64,000 nucleotides of DNA, taken from contig JBBDHG010000032.1 of the NCBI GenBank assembly GCA_037951165.1, forward strand, positions 8,237,001 through 8,301,000. The letters run 5' to 3'. The translations under genes were made by a program, and so were the position numbers. This document shows positions 13,147-25,290 of the stretch, piece after piece (the first letter of the stretch is position 1; each line of letters starts with the position of its first letter). Below the pieces are notes generated by a model. It made no database searches and was not told where the DNA came from. It saw only the letters and a program-made list of their open reading frames with translations. Source of the stretch: Lophius americanus (taxonomy: Eukaryota; Chordata; Actinopteri; Lophiiformes; Lophiidae).

Positions 13147-14149
13147 AATATTTAATTGTGAGGTTGACCTCTGGCTGGACTGAAAAACTGAAACACAACC
13201 TGAATCAAAAATATATAGAGCATAGACTCTTAGTGATGTCAGAGTTTCGTAGGCAAATAAAGAAAAACAAAAGTGGTCGATTTGTGCCTCTAGGGTGGAT
13301 GTATTTATATCTGGTACTATGTAATAGTACAATCTTAACCCTTCCTTTTTTTACATACATACATATGTTAACATAGGTATAAATATTTAGACTGCAAAAC
13401 CAGTGCTAAGTGTGCTGTGTGGCGTACCTGACGGCAGTTTGTTTCCCATATTGATTCAGAAAATTTAAAAAAAGAAACACTCACTCTTACCCATAAACTC
13501 ACATAAAGCAATAATCAAGAGAAAAACACAAATGTTGACATTCTGTTGTAATTTTAAACATGTCCAAGCCCTGTGCCCATTTTTATCCTTCATTTTTCCA
13601 ATCTTAAACATATTCTCACTTGGAACAGTAGAAAATCGGTAGGTGTCGTATGTCTTCCTTCTGACATTTGTCACTGAGAAAAGCGGAGCGATCAGGCCCG
13701 GGTGCTTTGGCTGGGGGCCCTGCCATCCATCATGGAGACCGGGTGGTAAATGGCTTATGTAATTCTGTTTCAGATGAATGACCATGGAAGGGAGTGTCAC
13801 CACTAACATTATTGTGATCTATACAGTAACATTGAAAGATGGAAGGAGGAAGTGAGTGTGAGGTATCTTTTCATGCTCAGATCATGCAACTTTTGCAAAT
13901 AATAAAAGAAGATTCAAATTTTTTGCTGTTTGAAATACTGTAACATTTCTTTAACAATATATTTTAGCGTATGCAAAATAATATTTAATTGCTATCATAT
14001 ATGTATATATGAATGGATATATAGATGGATTTTCATTAATGTATATGGGGAAATGAAATATATCAGCGGGGGTACAAATGTACAAACTTAGTATTGTCAG
14101 AGTTTATTCTGTCTGATTTGTTTCCAAATGAAACATTAATTATATCTCC
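13147..14149. other. No gene recognised
   Basis: A+T-rich sequence. ATATATG-type low complexity near 13995-14030. No coding or element signature. Confidence 0.5.
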
Positions 14150-14535
14150 AGAAAGTCCGTCCTTTGTGTCAACACAATAACTTAAAAGCTATTTCATGGA
14201 TTGGTTTTCAATCTTATTCCCACATTGACTACAGTGAGAGATAGAACTGAATTGATTTTGGGAAAGATCGGTTGCATATTTCCGACACTAGGGGAAGCTT
14301 TTTCTCAAAAAGTTTTTGGGCCATAGTTTATTTATCATTTATTATAATTAAATATTGGTCCATTTTAGTCCAAATTTGGTGAATATGAATCAACTTGATG
14401 AGATGTAAGTTTTTCGTATCATATATTACGGACATAAGTCCCTAACGCTCGATTCAATTGTGTCCAAAATTAGTGCATATGAATTGACTCAAGGAGAAAT
14501 TTATTGTATGTGTCATATTACACAATTTGTTATGA
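14150..14535 (+). repeat. Family A copy, middle part
   Basis: It carries AACTGAATTGATTTTGGGAA, CCGACACTAGGGGAAGC, GTTTTTGGGCCATAG and GTCCATTTTAGTCCAAATTT near 14360. A second unit, GTGTCCAAAATTAGTGCATA, lies near 14455. The two units are only about 90 bases apart here because the intervening block is deleted. Both termini are absent. Confidence 0.75.
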
Positions 14536-15097
14536 ATAATTTGCTAATTTTTTCTCATTAAAGCAGGTCATTAGAGCACCAATGAGACACACATGGACAA
14601 GGACTGGGAATACCCCTTTGATGGGATGATACTATAAAAGGAAGGCCCATGGAGAGACTTATCATGCAACAAAAGAATGAGCCGAAGGCCAAATCAACAC
14701 TGAATCAGCTGGTACCAATAACCTAAAGCATTGTCAAAAGCTACATCTCGCCATGTGAATGAAATCATGGCAACACTGACTATTCAAAACCTAAAGATGC
14801 TATTGTCCTAGCTCATTGACAAAGTGGAGATGATAACACAACTATCACAACTATTGCCAATACCTCTCTCCTGACAATCAATGAACTTGCATATGCCACT
14901 AATCAATGCAGGTAAGTCTGCTTGAGGAAGAAGAGAATCTCCTGAAGATACTTTGTTAGTCGCATGTCAAACGGCTTACAGAGATGGGAGGGGAATCGTA
15001 ACAGACAAGTCTTGGGTGATGTGCAACAAGATGTCCATAGCTGAGGCTCGAGATTGAAAAACAAAGATTCACAGTTCTTAGTACTAGGTTTAAAATA
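14536..15097 (+). other. Possible upstream part of R4-like relic
   Basis: Near 14835-14905 one frame reads TTITTIANTSLLTINELAYA, which resembles the region before the reverse transcriptase of R4/Dong-type LINEs. The frame then breaks. The assignment rests mainly on the much clearer relic at 15395-16110 and is tentative. Confidence 0.3.
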
Positions 15098-15392
15098 CAT
15101 GGGGGCAATGGGGAATACTTGGTAGAGTGGTCACTGCAGACCACAAGTTGAAGTGACCTTGAGTAAGATGCTTAAACCAGGTTGCTCCCAATGGCTGTTC
15201 CATTGGTGAGTGAATGATGGCCGGAATGGTTACTGCTCCTGATGAGCATGTGGCACCTTGCATGGTAGCCTCTATTGTCACTGTATGAATTGTTGTGTGA
15301 ATGGTTGAATGCTGATTCGTGTTGTAAAGTGCTTTGAGTGGTCGAACAGACTAGGAAAGCGCTATATAAGTAAAGTCCATTAACCATTTACC
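15098..15392 (+). mobile_element. Teleost SINE-like element
   Basis: The order of words matches a very common fish retroposon: a degenerate tRNA-like head (GGTAGAGTGG...CAAGTTGAAG), then CCATTGGTGAGTGAATGATG, GTACTGCTCCTGATGAGC-like text, and TGGCACCTTGCATGG. The tail follows: GTAAAGTGCTTTGAGTGGTC, AAAGCGCTATATAAGTAAAG, TCCATTAACCATTTACCA. It lies just before the R4-like coding relic and may be inserted in it. Confidence 0.7.
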
Positions 15393-15394
15393 AA

Positions 15395-16110
15395 GAAATC
15401 AAATGATCTCTTCTCCGGACAACCATCTGGAATGCACTTAGGGCAGCAAGAGAATAACAGCACGAGGACAGATTCACCAGAGCCGGGACGGAGAATAATG
15501 GAAGGAACCGGGAATGAGAATAATTTAGGAACATATAGGAATGGAGGAACATATTGAAGAAAGAGGTATTGCACAACACCAATGGAAAAATGGTGAGTTG
15601 AAATAAGAGCAGACCAGAGAAGCCTCCCAGAATAATAACAAGATTTGCATCAAAAAGTCAGACATGCAACAACGGGTCCCGGGCATTAAGTCCTGGACAG
15701 CATCCAGAAACCAGACCTGACAAAATCCACTTATCACAGCACTCCATTTGTGACAGCACAAATGACTGGTTCCTAGCAACAGGCTCTTACCCAGGCATAG
15801 CTCAACGCAGGACAATCCTAGTCATGAAGAATCCCCACAAGGCTACATTGCTTCAAACCACAAGCTATAGCTGCTTCTAAACAACCTGACGGATCTTCTC
15901 AGGCATCATAGCTGCTCGATTGACTAGGTACATGAGTCTTTACAAACCCCAGAAGATCAATGGGGAAAACGTCAGAGCCTTAAAGTATGAGGTCATACAG
16001 CAATCCTTCCTGCCGATGCAAACAAACCTTTAATAATAATAATACATTTAATTTATAATGCACTTTACATTTGGATCAAATCTCAAAGTGCTAAAGACCA
16101 ACCTGGTGTG
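15395..16110 (+). pseudogene. R4/Dong-type LINE reverse transcriptase relic
   Basis: One frame from about 15730 to 16028 reads through a recognisable start of a reverse transcriptase domain. It has a lead-in IHLSQHSICDSTNDWFLATG, then RRTILVMKNPHKATLLQ, then the degraded NYRPITC position, then RIFSGIIAARLTRYMSLYKP. Two in-frame stops (TAA, TGA) interrupt what should be SerThrThrTrp just before RIFSG. In this class of restriction-endonuclease LINEs the motifs run in this order ahead of the catalytic aspartates, which are not preserved here. Upstream text from 15395 is compatible with the segment before the domain but is badly decayed. A reverse LINE tail at 16031-16092 interrupts it, after which ACCAACCTG may resume the frame. 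The clade call (R4/Dong, Rex6-like) is from remembered family sequence; that it is a reverse transcriptase relic is firmer. Confidence 0.62.
16031..16092 (-). mobile_element. Short LINE 3' tail, ATT-repeat end
   Basis: On the minus strand it reads AGCACTTTGAGATTGATCC, then TGTAAAGTGCATTATAAATT, ending in a short ATT repeat. It equals 26845-26897 except for one base (52 of 53 aligned). Such ends with a terminal short tandem repeat are typical of LINE or SINE 3' termini. Confidence 0.7.
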
Positions 16111-18051
16111 TAAATTGGGAATTGGGATGAGATAGATGCCAGTGATGTCAAAACATGAAAACATCATGGTGCACGGGGATGTTTTCTTGACAGGAAGAAA
16201 GAGCTTCCATGATTACATCAGGACAAGGTGACATAAGGGAGGATCCTCCAGCCACAGAATAGTCAGCAGATTCTCCAACTCCAATGTAGCAACTTCTGGA
16301 GATTAAAGATAGGCCAAGATTATAGCCGGCTGTGGTCAATGGCTGAAGGAACATTAAGTGACTCATGCCTCTCGATGAATTGCCAAACAAATCCCTCAGT
16401 CAACTAAGAGTATAGTGATGAGGAGGAAGAGGACATTTCTTGTAAGACCCACCCCTACTTTAGATATTTCATCAGCAGATTGAGGGAGTGGTTGAAATCG
16501 TGCCAGTAGTTAGAAAACGTCAGCCTGTTGCTTCCCCAGACACCACCCTCTTCGTTATGTTCTGAAGTCCTCGGGGCATTGTACTGCAGGACACTGTCTG
16601 ATATAACAAATGAAAAGATCTCAGAAGCAACGGCAACTAAGAGAAACTGCCATTTACCTTTAGAAAGACTAATTTGGTGAAATTGTGCTGCCTGCGGAAT
16701 TAGATGTCACAGCGGACACACTTACTGGGGTTCTTGCAGCAATTTATGGTTTTGAGAAATTAGCAAAAAACAAGGAAAAAGAAAATGTTCTTGAAGTATA
16801 GAAAAATATGGCAACGGGCTCTGGCTTAACAATGGAACAAAACAAATTAGAAACAATATTAGACATCTGTAGGAATGTTAAAGGCGCAAATATGCAAAGT
16901 ACAAATATTCACACTCTCTCATTTGACAGCAGTTTCTTCAAGGTCACAATAGGAGATGACACATGTTGCTCAGCCTACACATTCAACAACATGGTGTCTT
17001 CCAACAAGGTTCCTAATGATAACAACTTGTTAGATAATTGACAATGCCTTATTTAAAAGTCCCAGTATAAAAAGTTAAGTGTCTCACGCAACAGTCTCAC
17101 ACCTCCGTCCTACATGCATTTGGCATGTGCTTTACTGAGCAATGCCATCCTATGACCAAAACTACGGACAGCAAGTCAACTTTCAGCACTTCAGTAGAAA
17201 TGTTAAATACATAGGATATAAACCTTTTACATGAAACCTAATGTTAAAATTGATCGTAAACAATTTAACCAAATTGATATAGAGCATATTTATTTACCCT
17301 TAACCACAGTAAAGTGATATTTCACAAATCCAAGCGGAAATTGTATTAATCATTCCTTAAATTTAAATTACTACCCGCCTACACAGAGAAACCGTTTAGA
17401 CCCTTATGTCCCATCTGACACTAACAGATATGGAGAGGTTTAAGGATTAGAAAAAGGAGCATCAACACTGTTCCTAGTTTGATTCCACCTCTTTTACATT
17501 CAAACTTGTTTCATTGTTTGGTCATCAATGTTATTGTTGCAAGAACGTGGTTTGGGTTGACACAAAGGTCCAAAACCAAATTTGGAGCAGGTGTGTTTAC
17601 CTCAACAAGTTCGGTGTGTTCTTTAATTCTAGACTGGGTTGTGACTCTGCCTTCATTGCAGAAATCACAGCGTCGCTGAGAAACATTGTGCACCTCAATT
17701 GGATCTTCTTTAATTCAGAACCAGGTGACTGATCCACATCTTTTGCACTTTTTGGTCATTTGTGTTAGGCAAGTAATGCTAGAATTTTGTTTGACAGCAA
17801 CGCCAGTTGACTTTTCACCTCTCAAGATAAGAACCCTCAGTCTCTCTCAAAATCCCAGCTCATGTATGGCACATATAAAATATATCTCGGTTTCGCCATC
17901 TTGCCACTCACTACACACAAGGTTCCACTCTGGCTTTGAAACTATATCTGCCAACTCGGAGACAGAAAGTTGTCATTTTTCGCCTGAGTTGACAAATTTA
18001 GTTGAGCGTGTCAATGTGAAGACAACTGATGTCTCTGCCTGTTTGCGTGTT

Positions 18052-18052
<1 letters not shown>
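16111..18052. other. No gene recognised
   Basis: The first few hundred bases could be remains of the R4-like element but I cannot align them. The rest is unremarkable A+T-rich sequence. Confidence 0.4.

Positions 18053-18084
<32 letters not shown>
18053..18084 (+). repeat. (GT)16 microsatellite
   Basis: Uninterrupted GT dinucleotide run. Confidence 0.95.
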
Positions 18085-18087
<3 letters not shown>

Positions 18088-18597
18088 ACAGGGATGGGTG
18101 AGCAAGTATTTGACACAGACGGACAGCTCACATTTAAATGTAATTACTGCATTAATAATTATCCTAAAATTTTTTATTATTTAGTGCTATTATTCTTGTT
18201 GTTGTCTTATTGCAGTCCAATACCGGTACTGCATACAGGTACTGCGACGCATGTTTAAATTGGTGGTGCAGGATGTGCATCACCAATTAAAAAGCTTTCT
18301 TTTGTCTTAAAAAAAAATGTATACACGTCTGCTTCTCTCCCTTGGCCCAACTCACAGGCATGCAAATTCCTGCTCCGCATGGTCAGTGGTGTGGGGGAGA
18401 GCTAATGATGGAGAAACCTCCTGAGCTTTACCATTCAGTACGTACTACAGCAATACAATCAGGACATATTTGGGCCACTCCAAAGCAGTGGATACATAAT
18501 CAAAATGTGAAAAGGTATTTTCCCACTTTCATTCTGAGAGAAAGTAAGACCTAAACTTACTAACAACGTCAAATTTAAGATCGGAGTTGACAATTAT
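18085..18597. other. No gene recognised
   Basis: No element or exon recognised. Confidence 0.5.
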
Positions 18598-18800
18598 ATT
18601 CAGTTCAGTTCAAGTTTATTTGTCCCATAAGGGCTGTTTTTTTGCAGCAACCGTGCATAGTGCATGGTGCGTTGACACAAAAGAGTCAAACACAAAGTTA
18701 CATAAGCTCAGCAGCACTACATCAATGAGCTACCACAATCAGAAAATAAATAAATAAATAAAGCAGCAATACTACTATAAATTAAAATGTGCATATATAC
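18598..18800 (-). mobile_element. Rex1-like LINE 3' end
   Basis: On the minus strand the segment ends CCCTTATGGGACAAATAAAC followed by TTGAACTGAACTGA, the usual form of Rex1-type LINE 3' ends. An AAATA repeat (18746-18765) lies inside. How far the element extends to the right is unclear; it may reach about 19000. Confidence 0.6.
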
Positions 18801-19019
18801 ATATATAAATAGCATATATATACACCTTTGCCTGAATTTCCCGCTGCAGTATTACTTGACAGAAACAAACAAACGTTGATGAAGTAAGTCCGCAACCTTA
18901 ACAAATTATTTGTAGGAGCAAGTAACTTAAAAGACTTGCAAAAGTCTTCAAACTGGCCAGCAACGATATCATGTCAAAAAGGAATATAGGCAAACTTAGT
19001 TTTAAACCAGGGATTAAAA

Positions 19020-19378
19020 CATAAACTTAAAAAATGAAATCATGTCCATTACCCCTTTTTAACCACATTCATATACAGTATATGCCTTTTTTTTGTCTTG
19101 TTCCAGTTTTGTTGCTTAATTTTGGCTTTTTTCTTATTCTTTATTATTGCCCCACTTTTATTATCATACATTTTCAGAAGTTGTTGAGCATTGGTCCCTG
19201 TTCTCTGTCAACCAGACTTTTTAATGCATACGAAAAACACCCTTTTATATGTTCATGTTTTTATTGATTTTTGAAGCACTCTGCTGTTTTTAAATTGTCT
19301 TTTCAAAGCCCTTATTTGCAAACCACTCTGAATAGCTCTGCATCTGAATAGTGCTATATGAACAAACTTGCCTATCCA
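19020..19378 (+). mobile_element. LINE 3' untranslated tail
   Basis: A T-rich 3'-UTR-like stretch ends with GAATAGTGCTATATGAACAA, then ACTTGCCTATCCATGCC. This resembles the GTGCTATATAAATAAACTTGCCT end shared by several fish LINEs. No coding part is visible. Confidence 0.5.
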
Positions 19379-20559
19379 TGCCTATAGCAAGAGCAGTTTC
19401 AATATGATAATGCTCTGCAGTGGTCATCAGCTGTGCTTTGGGACAACGATAAAACTGCTCTGCCGAGACCTTCACTAAAAACCTGTAAATCAATTATGCG
19501 AACGACTTTCCGACTCGTTAGCAACAAATCACGAATGGAGGAAGCACACAATATAAGCTTGGCCTGGAGAAGCCTCATAATGAAAAGGCTGTAACTCAGA
19601 GCAAAACGACGTAACACTTATGCAGACACAATTTTGTGAAACACCACACAAGTGGCTTCAAAAACAGGGGACAAAAATTGATGATGAAGGAAGTACAAAT
19701 TTTGCCACAGGTCAAGAGAAGACCAAAAACAAGTAATCAGATCATATGAGCATTTGGTTTACAAGAGTTGTGGTTACTCAAAGTCCATTTCAGGCCGCAA
19801 ACTATAGATATAGCATTAACAATACTGCCTACCGCAAATGGAGCGATGCCTGCCAGCTTGTTCAGGCAGTCAACTCGAGCTACTCTGCTTACTTAAATTA
19901 CATGCCACACCGCCCATAACCATTTACCAATCAAGCCCTCCAAATTTGGCGGTGTATTTAAACAAAATATAAATACACCGAATTGGCAAAATTTCCCAAT
20001 CTCTCCCCTCTGCACTGCTTATGCCGCAACTTCCCGGCATCAGCATTTGCTACCTGCTCTTTAAAGCCTCACCACCACCCCAGCATCCACCCAGAAGCTT
20101 TGATTGGGGGGTTATGATATTTGCTCATCACTTCCCAATAGTCTTGCTATAAATTATCTGCGGGGAGTGATGAGGTCGGAGCCTCCTTGGCAAACTCCTA
20201 AACCTGCCCCATTAAGAAGAAAGTAGTTTGCATTTAATGTAGTTCCTGCAAGACGCTTGTGACTAAACTGTCACTGGAATGTAACTAACCTACTGCAAAA
20301 CTCCTAGAAAGGTCCTAGATCAGAGACATATCCAATTTGTGACTATGCTACATGAATGAAATGACAACCATGCAGACTGTCAGCCGTTTGCCATCTACTT
20401 GTGAGGCTGACCAAGTGCTTGTCATCCTCCAGAGCAAAATGTCAAACCTTCTCTATCTGTCAATTTTTAGTTTGAATACAATGAGTTGTTTCACAAATGT
20501 AGGACTTTTTGTTGTTGGTAACACAGATGACTACTAGTCAACAACTAAAACTACACTGT
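19379..20559. other. No gene recognised
   Basis: Contains a moderately GC-rich stretch at about 19980-20250 with no recognisable family. No supported gene. Confidence 0.45.
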
Positions 20560-20920
20560 CGTCCCTGAGAGCAAGGATATAATATCCCCGAAAGTCCCCA
20601 ATCCTCTTCATTGTTCAAGCAATTTTCCTCATTGAACAGTGTTTTTAGTAAAAAAAAGAAAAAAAGATTAAAATATGGGTAAAATGTGATATAAACAGAG
20701 TATATCACCTCATTCGATTCATATGCACCAAATTTGGACTGAATCAGACCAATAAGTGAGAAATTATGTCCAGAAAACTTTTGGACATAAAGTTCCCTGT
20801 AGTGTCAGACATATACAACCGACTTTTTCCAAAATCAAAGCAGTTCTTTCTCGCACTAAAGTCTATTGTGGTATAAAGTTTGAAATGATCCATGAAAGTT
20901 TTATAAGTATGTCTGGAAAA
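20560..20920 (-). repeat. Family A copy, first of three in a row
   Basis: Read on the minus strand, the 3' terminus lies at the left edge (plus strand GAGCAAGGATATAATATCCC then CGAAAGTCCCCAATCC). The order then runs back through GGTCTGATTCAGTCCAAATT near 20740 and CAAAAGTTTTCTGGACATAA to CCAAAATCAAAGCAGTTC-type 5' blocks. Confidence 0.8.
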
Positions 20921-21240
20921 CAGTTTTCTTAAAAAAGCTGCCATAGTGAGTAAAAGATAGACCTATAGAATAAAACAAGATATATACATGATACAACTCC
21001 TTGACTCAATTCCTATGCACCAAACTCAAACTAAATCACATCAATGGTTGGGAAACTATTTTTGGAAAACTTTTGGCGATAAAGCTCCCCCTAGTGTCAG
21101 AAATATAGGATCAATCTTTACCAAAATCAGTCCACTTCTTCCTCGCACTATTGTCTATATGGGTATAATTGGATAGAAATGATCCACCCATACACCAGGT
21201 TATATGCTAAATATAACAAATTCTATTTACAAATAGGCTG
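20921..21240 (-). repeat. Family A copy, second of three in a row
   Basis: Same orientation as its neighbours. It shows GGAAAACAGTTTTCTT, CTCCTTGACTCAATTCCTAT, AAAGCTCCCCCTAGTGTCAG near 21083 and CCAAAATCAGTCCAC. Neither terminus is present. Confidence 0.78.
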
Positions 21241-21672
21241 CTACAGTTCCCTACAGCAAGGCTTTATCCCGAATGAGTCCCCATTCTGCTGCATTGTGCA
21301 AGCGATCCCCCTAATCAAACTCCTCAACTTACATGTGAAGTTATGTCCGAAGAACAGTTTTCTTCGTAAAAAAAAAAAAATCACCCTAGAGTAAAATATG
21401 TCATATACAAGATAGATCTCCTTTTGTCGCTTCATATGCACCAAATCTGGATTAAATTGAACCAACAGTTGCACAATGCCTGGAAGTGTTCAAGATAAAG
21501 CTCCCCCTAGTGTTGTAAATACAAAACCAACCTTACCGGAATTCACCCAGTTCCTCCACGCATTAAGGTGTACGTGGGTATAGAATTTGAAAGTGATCCA
21601 TACAACAGTTTGAGTTATCGTATTAACATGAATGCTGTATGGCCGACTATATCCCGGACTTTCTGGGATATA
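21241..21672 (-). repeat. Family A copy, third in a row, both ends
   Basis: On the plus strand it starts with the 3' terminus (ACAGCAAGGCTTTATCCCGA then ATGAGTCCCC). It ends with the 5' terminal hairpin, TATATCCC at 21648-21655 and GGGATATA at 21665-21672, a perfect 8-bp inverted repeat. Middle blocks include CAAGCGATCCCCCTAATCAA and AAAGCTCCCCCTAGTGTTG. At about 430 bases it is a short but end-to-end copy, useful for defining the boundaries. Confidence 0.85.
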
Positions 21673-21906
21673 AAAACAACAAAGAACAGTAGTGGTTACA
21701 ACGGTATTGTCTTTCCCACTTTTATGTGATTTTCATTTTAATTAAGGAAGAAGTAAAGCCCGAGTTGTCTTTAAGTCACCTCTCCACTCCATTTAACCCC
21801 AGCGAATCAATTTCTACCCCACTGATCCCAAATAGACTGAGAGTAACAACCATGACCTCTACTTTCAAAAAGGTGGTAACTTTTGAGTGAGTTGGAGCTT
21901 GAGTTG

Positions 21907-21910
<4 letters not shown>

Positions 21911-21943
<33 letters not shown>
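21911..21943 (+). repeat. (GT)16 microsatellite
   Basis: Uninterrupted TG/GT run. Confidence 0.95.
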
Positions 21944-21945
<2 letters not shown>

Positions 21946-24232
21946 TAACTTCTCAGTGTGAAAAAATAAACAGAATGGTTCTTGTTCTATTGGACCTATC
22001 AGGTCAATGAACCAAGCTAAAATAATTCAAACTTTCAGAGCCATGTCATCTCTTATCTCTTGTGCGCATAATGCAGGTGTACTATGTCTAAAACAAATAT
22101 ATTGTATATTGTATAGTATTGTACTTATACTAAAGTAATGACTCTTAACATGGTCAAATATATTCGATCTGACTGTAGAGACTGACTCTGCCGACCCACA
22201 TTATCCAGACTGTGCTGATTCAACTTCATAAGCTCAGTTTATGAAGATTGAGATTTTGTTTAAGATTTACAGACAGCGGGCATAGGCAGGATTTACAGTC
22301 ACAGAAAATCAGAGCGGTTGTGTGCAAAGCTTCCACAAACCAGAGGACTCGCCCAAGAACACTCATGAGTTCATATTACCATCTGAACTTCTATGCAGAT
22401 ACTTTGAGGCAAAATGGCGGCGCTGTTTCATTAAATGATGACATATTGTACCTGATCCGAACCTGTCATAGTCATATGTCATTCTGAGTATTTGCATCAT
22501 ATCAAAGTAATATCAGTTGTAACCTCTGTTACGCGGATTTAATTTTGGTTTTGTCATACCAACATGCTTGATAACATTTCAGCCTAGTGGCCTTCCTCAG
22601 AGCACAGAAGAAACTGGAGATCGGGCAATTTATTAGATGGTACCTCCTGAGGTCACAAAGACTTCTTTGAGCCTCACTGGCTTTGAGGTTTGACTGGGAG
22701 ATAATCAATAATAGCTCAGACTACTTCCTGGTATGCTGGAGCACGAGTTCAGCCTCAGAGTTTGAGGCTGACTTGCTGCAAAAACAATGTTGTTCTTCAC
22801 TGGTGTGAAGACTAAGAAAGAAGTTGGATACTCAGAACAAGGCAGGGGGATTTCAAAGGCTGTTTTTCCCACACAGATGCATTCAGAGAGATTTGCCCAC
22901 AGTTGATTTAATATCTGAAATGAAATCCTTTCAAAAGTGTCTCACCACTTTTGAAGAAATGGGGCTCAAAGATGATTCATAGACGTCAGTCAACAAACGA
23001 CTCATACCTATGGATGCTGTCACGGTAAAATGCAATATTCCTTCCTCCCTGAGCAGATCAGGGTGTTGTCTCTCTATATTTATTCTCTCATCTCTTACAT
23101 CTTTCCATTTATCTGGCTGAATTTCCCTAAGCCATGTGGTCACCCTTTTCCTTTTTTTCTGATTCCTCCTTTGTTTGTTCTGTTTTTTTAGGCTATATTT
23201 CTTTCTATTTACTTTTCATGCTGTGCTTCCACACACTATTTTATCAGATTTGTCTTTTCAATCTCTGCACACGTTCAATCAATCTTTCAATATTTCCATT
23301 TCTCATCTCCAGACTGGGTTTTTAGTGACATATTGAGCCACAGAAGCATCATTCAGGTAAAGACTGACAGCCCTACTGAGGCCTCTTCAGCACCACTAGA
23401 ATATGCTGTCACACAATCTACTTGTTAGGTTAGCGGATCTTCCACACTCTTCTTGACTTTAATGAGTGCAGAATAATTACTTTGGCATTGTTCAACTATT
23501 TGGGTGTTGTTGTTTTTTTTATTTTAAAGATTCTTATTATGTTTTCCTAAAAGGCATACACAACAGTACAAAGTGAGGGCAGAAAACAGAATCAATCTTT
23601 CAAAATTAGTTATTTATGACAATTGAAAAGCTCAAAGGAGAACAGCTATAGATCAAGGGTTCCTTCAGGCTTGTTATTGTATGACTCACAAAACAAATTC
23701 AGCCTGCCGCTCTTGTGTTAATGAAAATATCTGCTTCCTTAGCGACAAGAGAGTCCATTACCCGTTGTTAAGGTCCCTGTTCAAACGGACACAGGATTAA
23801 GTGCTTCCTGTATCCTGTGCTTTATTTCTTTAATTCTTGCGTATTTGAATTTGAAGCTGGTATGGACCAACCATCTGAAAAAGATTCATCAGGGGGGTAA
23901 GACATGTTGTGCAGCATGGATTCTGCCCACCGCTCCAGAGTCTGCTCCGTCACCAGTCGCTGTGTGCCCGCATGCGGTTTTACAACCTGCTGAGCACAGC
24001 TTTTTTTGCTTTCAGTGGGGCATTCCAGCAATGAGGGTTAGGTCTACCAATAAGCAAAAGGAAATGATACATTTTTTGATTTAACTTTATCTTCTAGCAA
24101 AGTAAAACACACACCTAAATTTAGAAAAATATATACAAGTCGCTTTACAGGAGCAGTCAATAAACCGGATCCGGGTACTTCAACAGAAAGTCGGTTGACT
24201 TAAGAAAATATCTTCTAGCATTTTGAAATTAT
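21944..24232. other. No gene recognised
   Basis: No element end seen. A minus-strand frame at 22931-23143 has a plausible composition but no supporting context. Confidence 0.4.
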
Positions 24233-24421
24233 TCAATTTAAAAAAACTACCCAATCATCTTCATCTTCTGGGTTTCGTATGATGAAGAACTGAGGATGGC
24301 GACTCTCAACTATCACTGCTATGCCATCTGTCCCTCTGTAAAACTGTCTATCATAGTCGCTAGGGATAAAGCGACCCAATAACCTCTGACCAGGTTTCTC
24401 AGCCCTGACAGTCAGTGTCAT
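24233..24421 (-). CDS. Small coding-like open frame, function unknown
   Basis: A 62-codon frame begins MTLTVRAEKPGQRLLGRF, continues PSDYDRQFYRGTDGIAVIVE and ends NPEDEDDWVVFLN before a stop. The composition is protein-like: mixed charged and aromatic residues, an acidic EDEDDW end, and no low complexity. That is unlike the surrounding chance frames. A stop lies four codons upstream of the ATG, and the ATG directly follows CCAG, so it could equally be an exon after an AG acceptor. No family recognised. It may be the last piece of a transposon or captured gene. Confidence 0.3.
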   Translation of the reverse strand: MTLTVRAEKPGQRLLGRFIPSDYDRQFYRGTDGIAVIVESRHPQFFIIRNPEDEDDWVVFLN

Positions 24422-25139
24422 CTGGTCAATCCGTCAGCTGTAGCTGAATATACTTTTAAATGCTGACTACATTGTTTACACAGGGCCTGTATAGGCACGG
24501 CATTGCGACTCTGAGCACCTGTGTAGAAAGAATTCACTGGAATGGAGTTAGCTGTTAATCCAGTAACCTCTTCTCCGTTGAGTCAGATTACTTTTCTGTC
24601 ATGTGGAGAGGCCTTGTGCTCAGGAAGATCTCAAAAGCTCCTGAGGGGGAAAAAAACATATGGAAATCTAGCCTATTTCTTTTTTTTGTTTGTTTGTTTT
24701 TTTCATTTTGTAATGACTCTGTTGATTATTTATAGTTTTAGATTGTGTTTCCTGTTTTACTTTGAAGGCTTATTTCTGTGTTTATTTCCTTGAACTTTCT
24801 CGTTTCCTTGTTCCCTTGTGTGATTCTCAGTGTTTTCCAGCTGTACCGCACTGTGTTCCACTTTCTTTCTTCTCTCCTCTGAGTGTGTGTGTGTGTGTGT
24901 TTGTGTGTGGTTGAGTCCTGATTCCTGGTGTCTCCTCCCTGATTGTTGAATAATATCACCTGTCCCCAGCCTTCACCTGCTTCCAAATGTCTTTGTTCCT
25001 CTGTGTATTTAAGTCAGTGTTCTGCTCTTCCTCCTTGTGAGTTTGTCTGTTATCTCCCATGTAACCTCAGTAAGTAAACATCTTACTTCCGTTTGTTTCC
25101 CTGTAACAGTCTCTCTTTAGGTTTTGGTTTTTGGTTTCC
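24422..25139. other. No gene; TTTG and GT tracts
   Basis: A poly-T/TTTG tract lies near 24680-24703 and a GT run at 24883-24909. No gene seen. Confidence 0.5.
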
Positions 25140-25290
25140 ATGGTGGCCCGAAAAGTCGGGGATATTACGGAATCGTCATTGCATTGTCGCCCAATTACAA
25201 ATATTATTCCAACATAGATGTTATGGCATATTTCTGCCACTTCTGGGCCATACTTTCAAACCATTATTCGATATTTTACTATACTCTACA
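25140..25290 (+). repeat. Family A fragment, 5' end
   Basis: It starts with GGCCCGAAAAGTCGGGGATA (the 5' hairpin), then TTACGGAATCGTCATTGC. It continues to TTCTGCCACTTCTGGGCCAT and stops resembling the family shortly after. Confidence 0.65.

Noticed and set aside
17686..18258. A 190-codon plus-strand frame
   Set aside because: It includes Val-Cys repeats from the GT microsatellite and has no domain-like stretch.
22931..23143. Minus-strand frame containing WLREIQPDKWKDVRDERI
   Set aside because: Plausible composition but no start context, splice signals or related frame nearby; left as chance.
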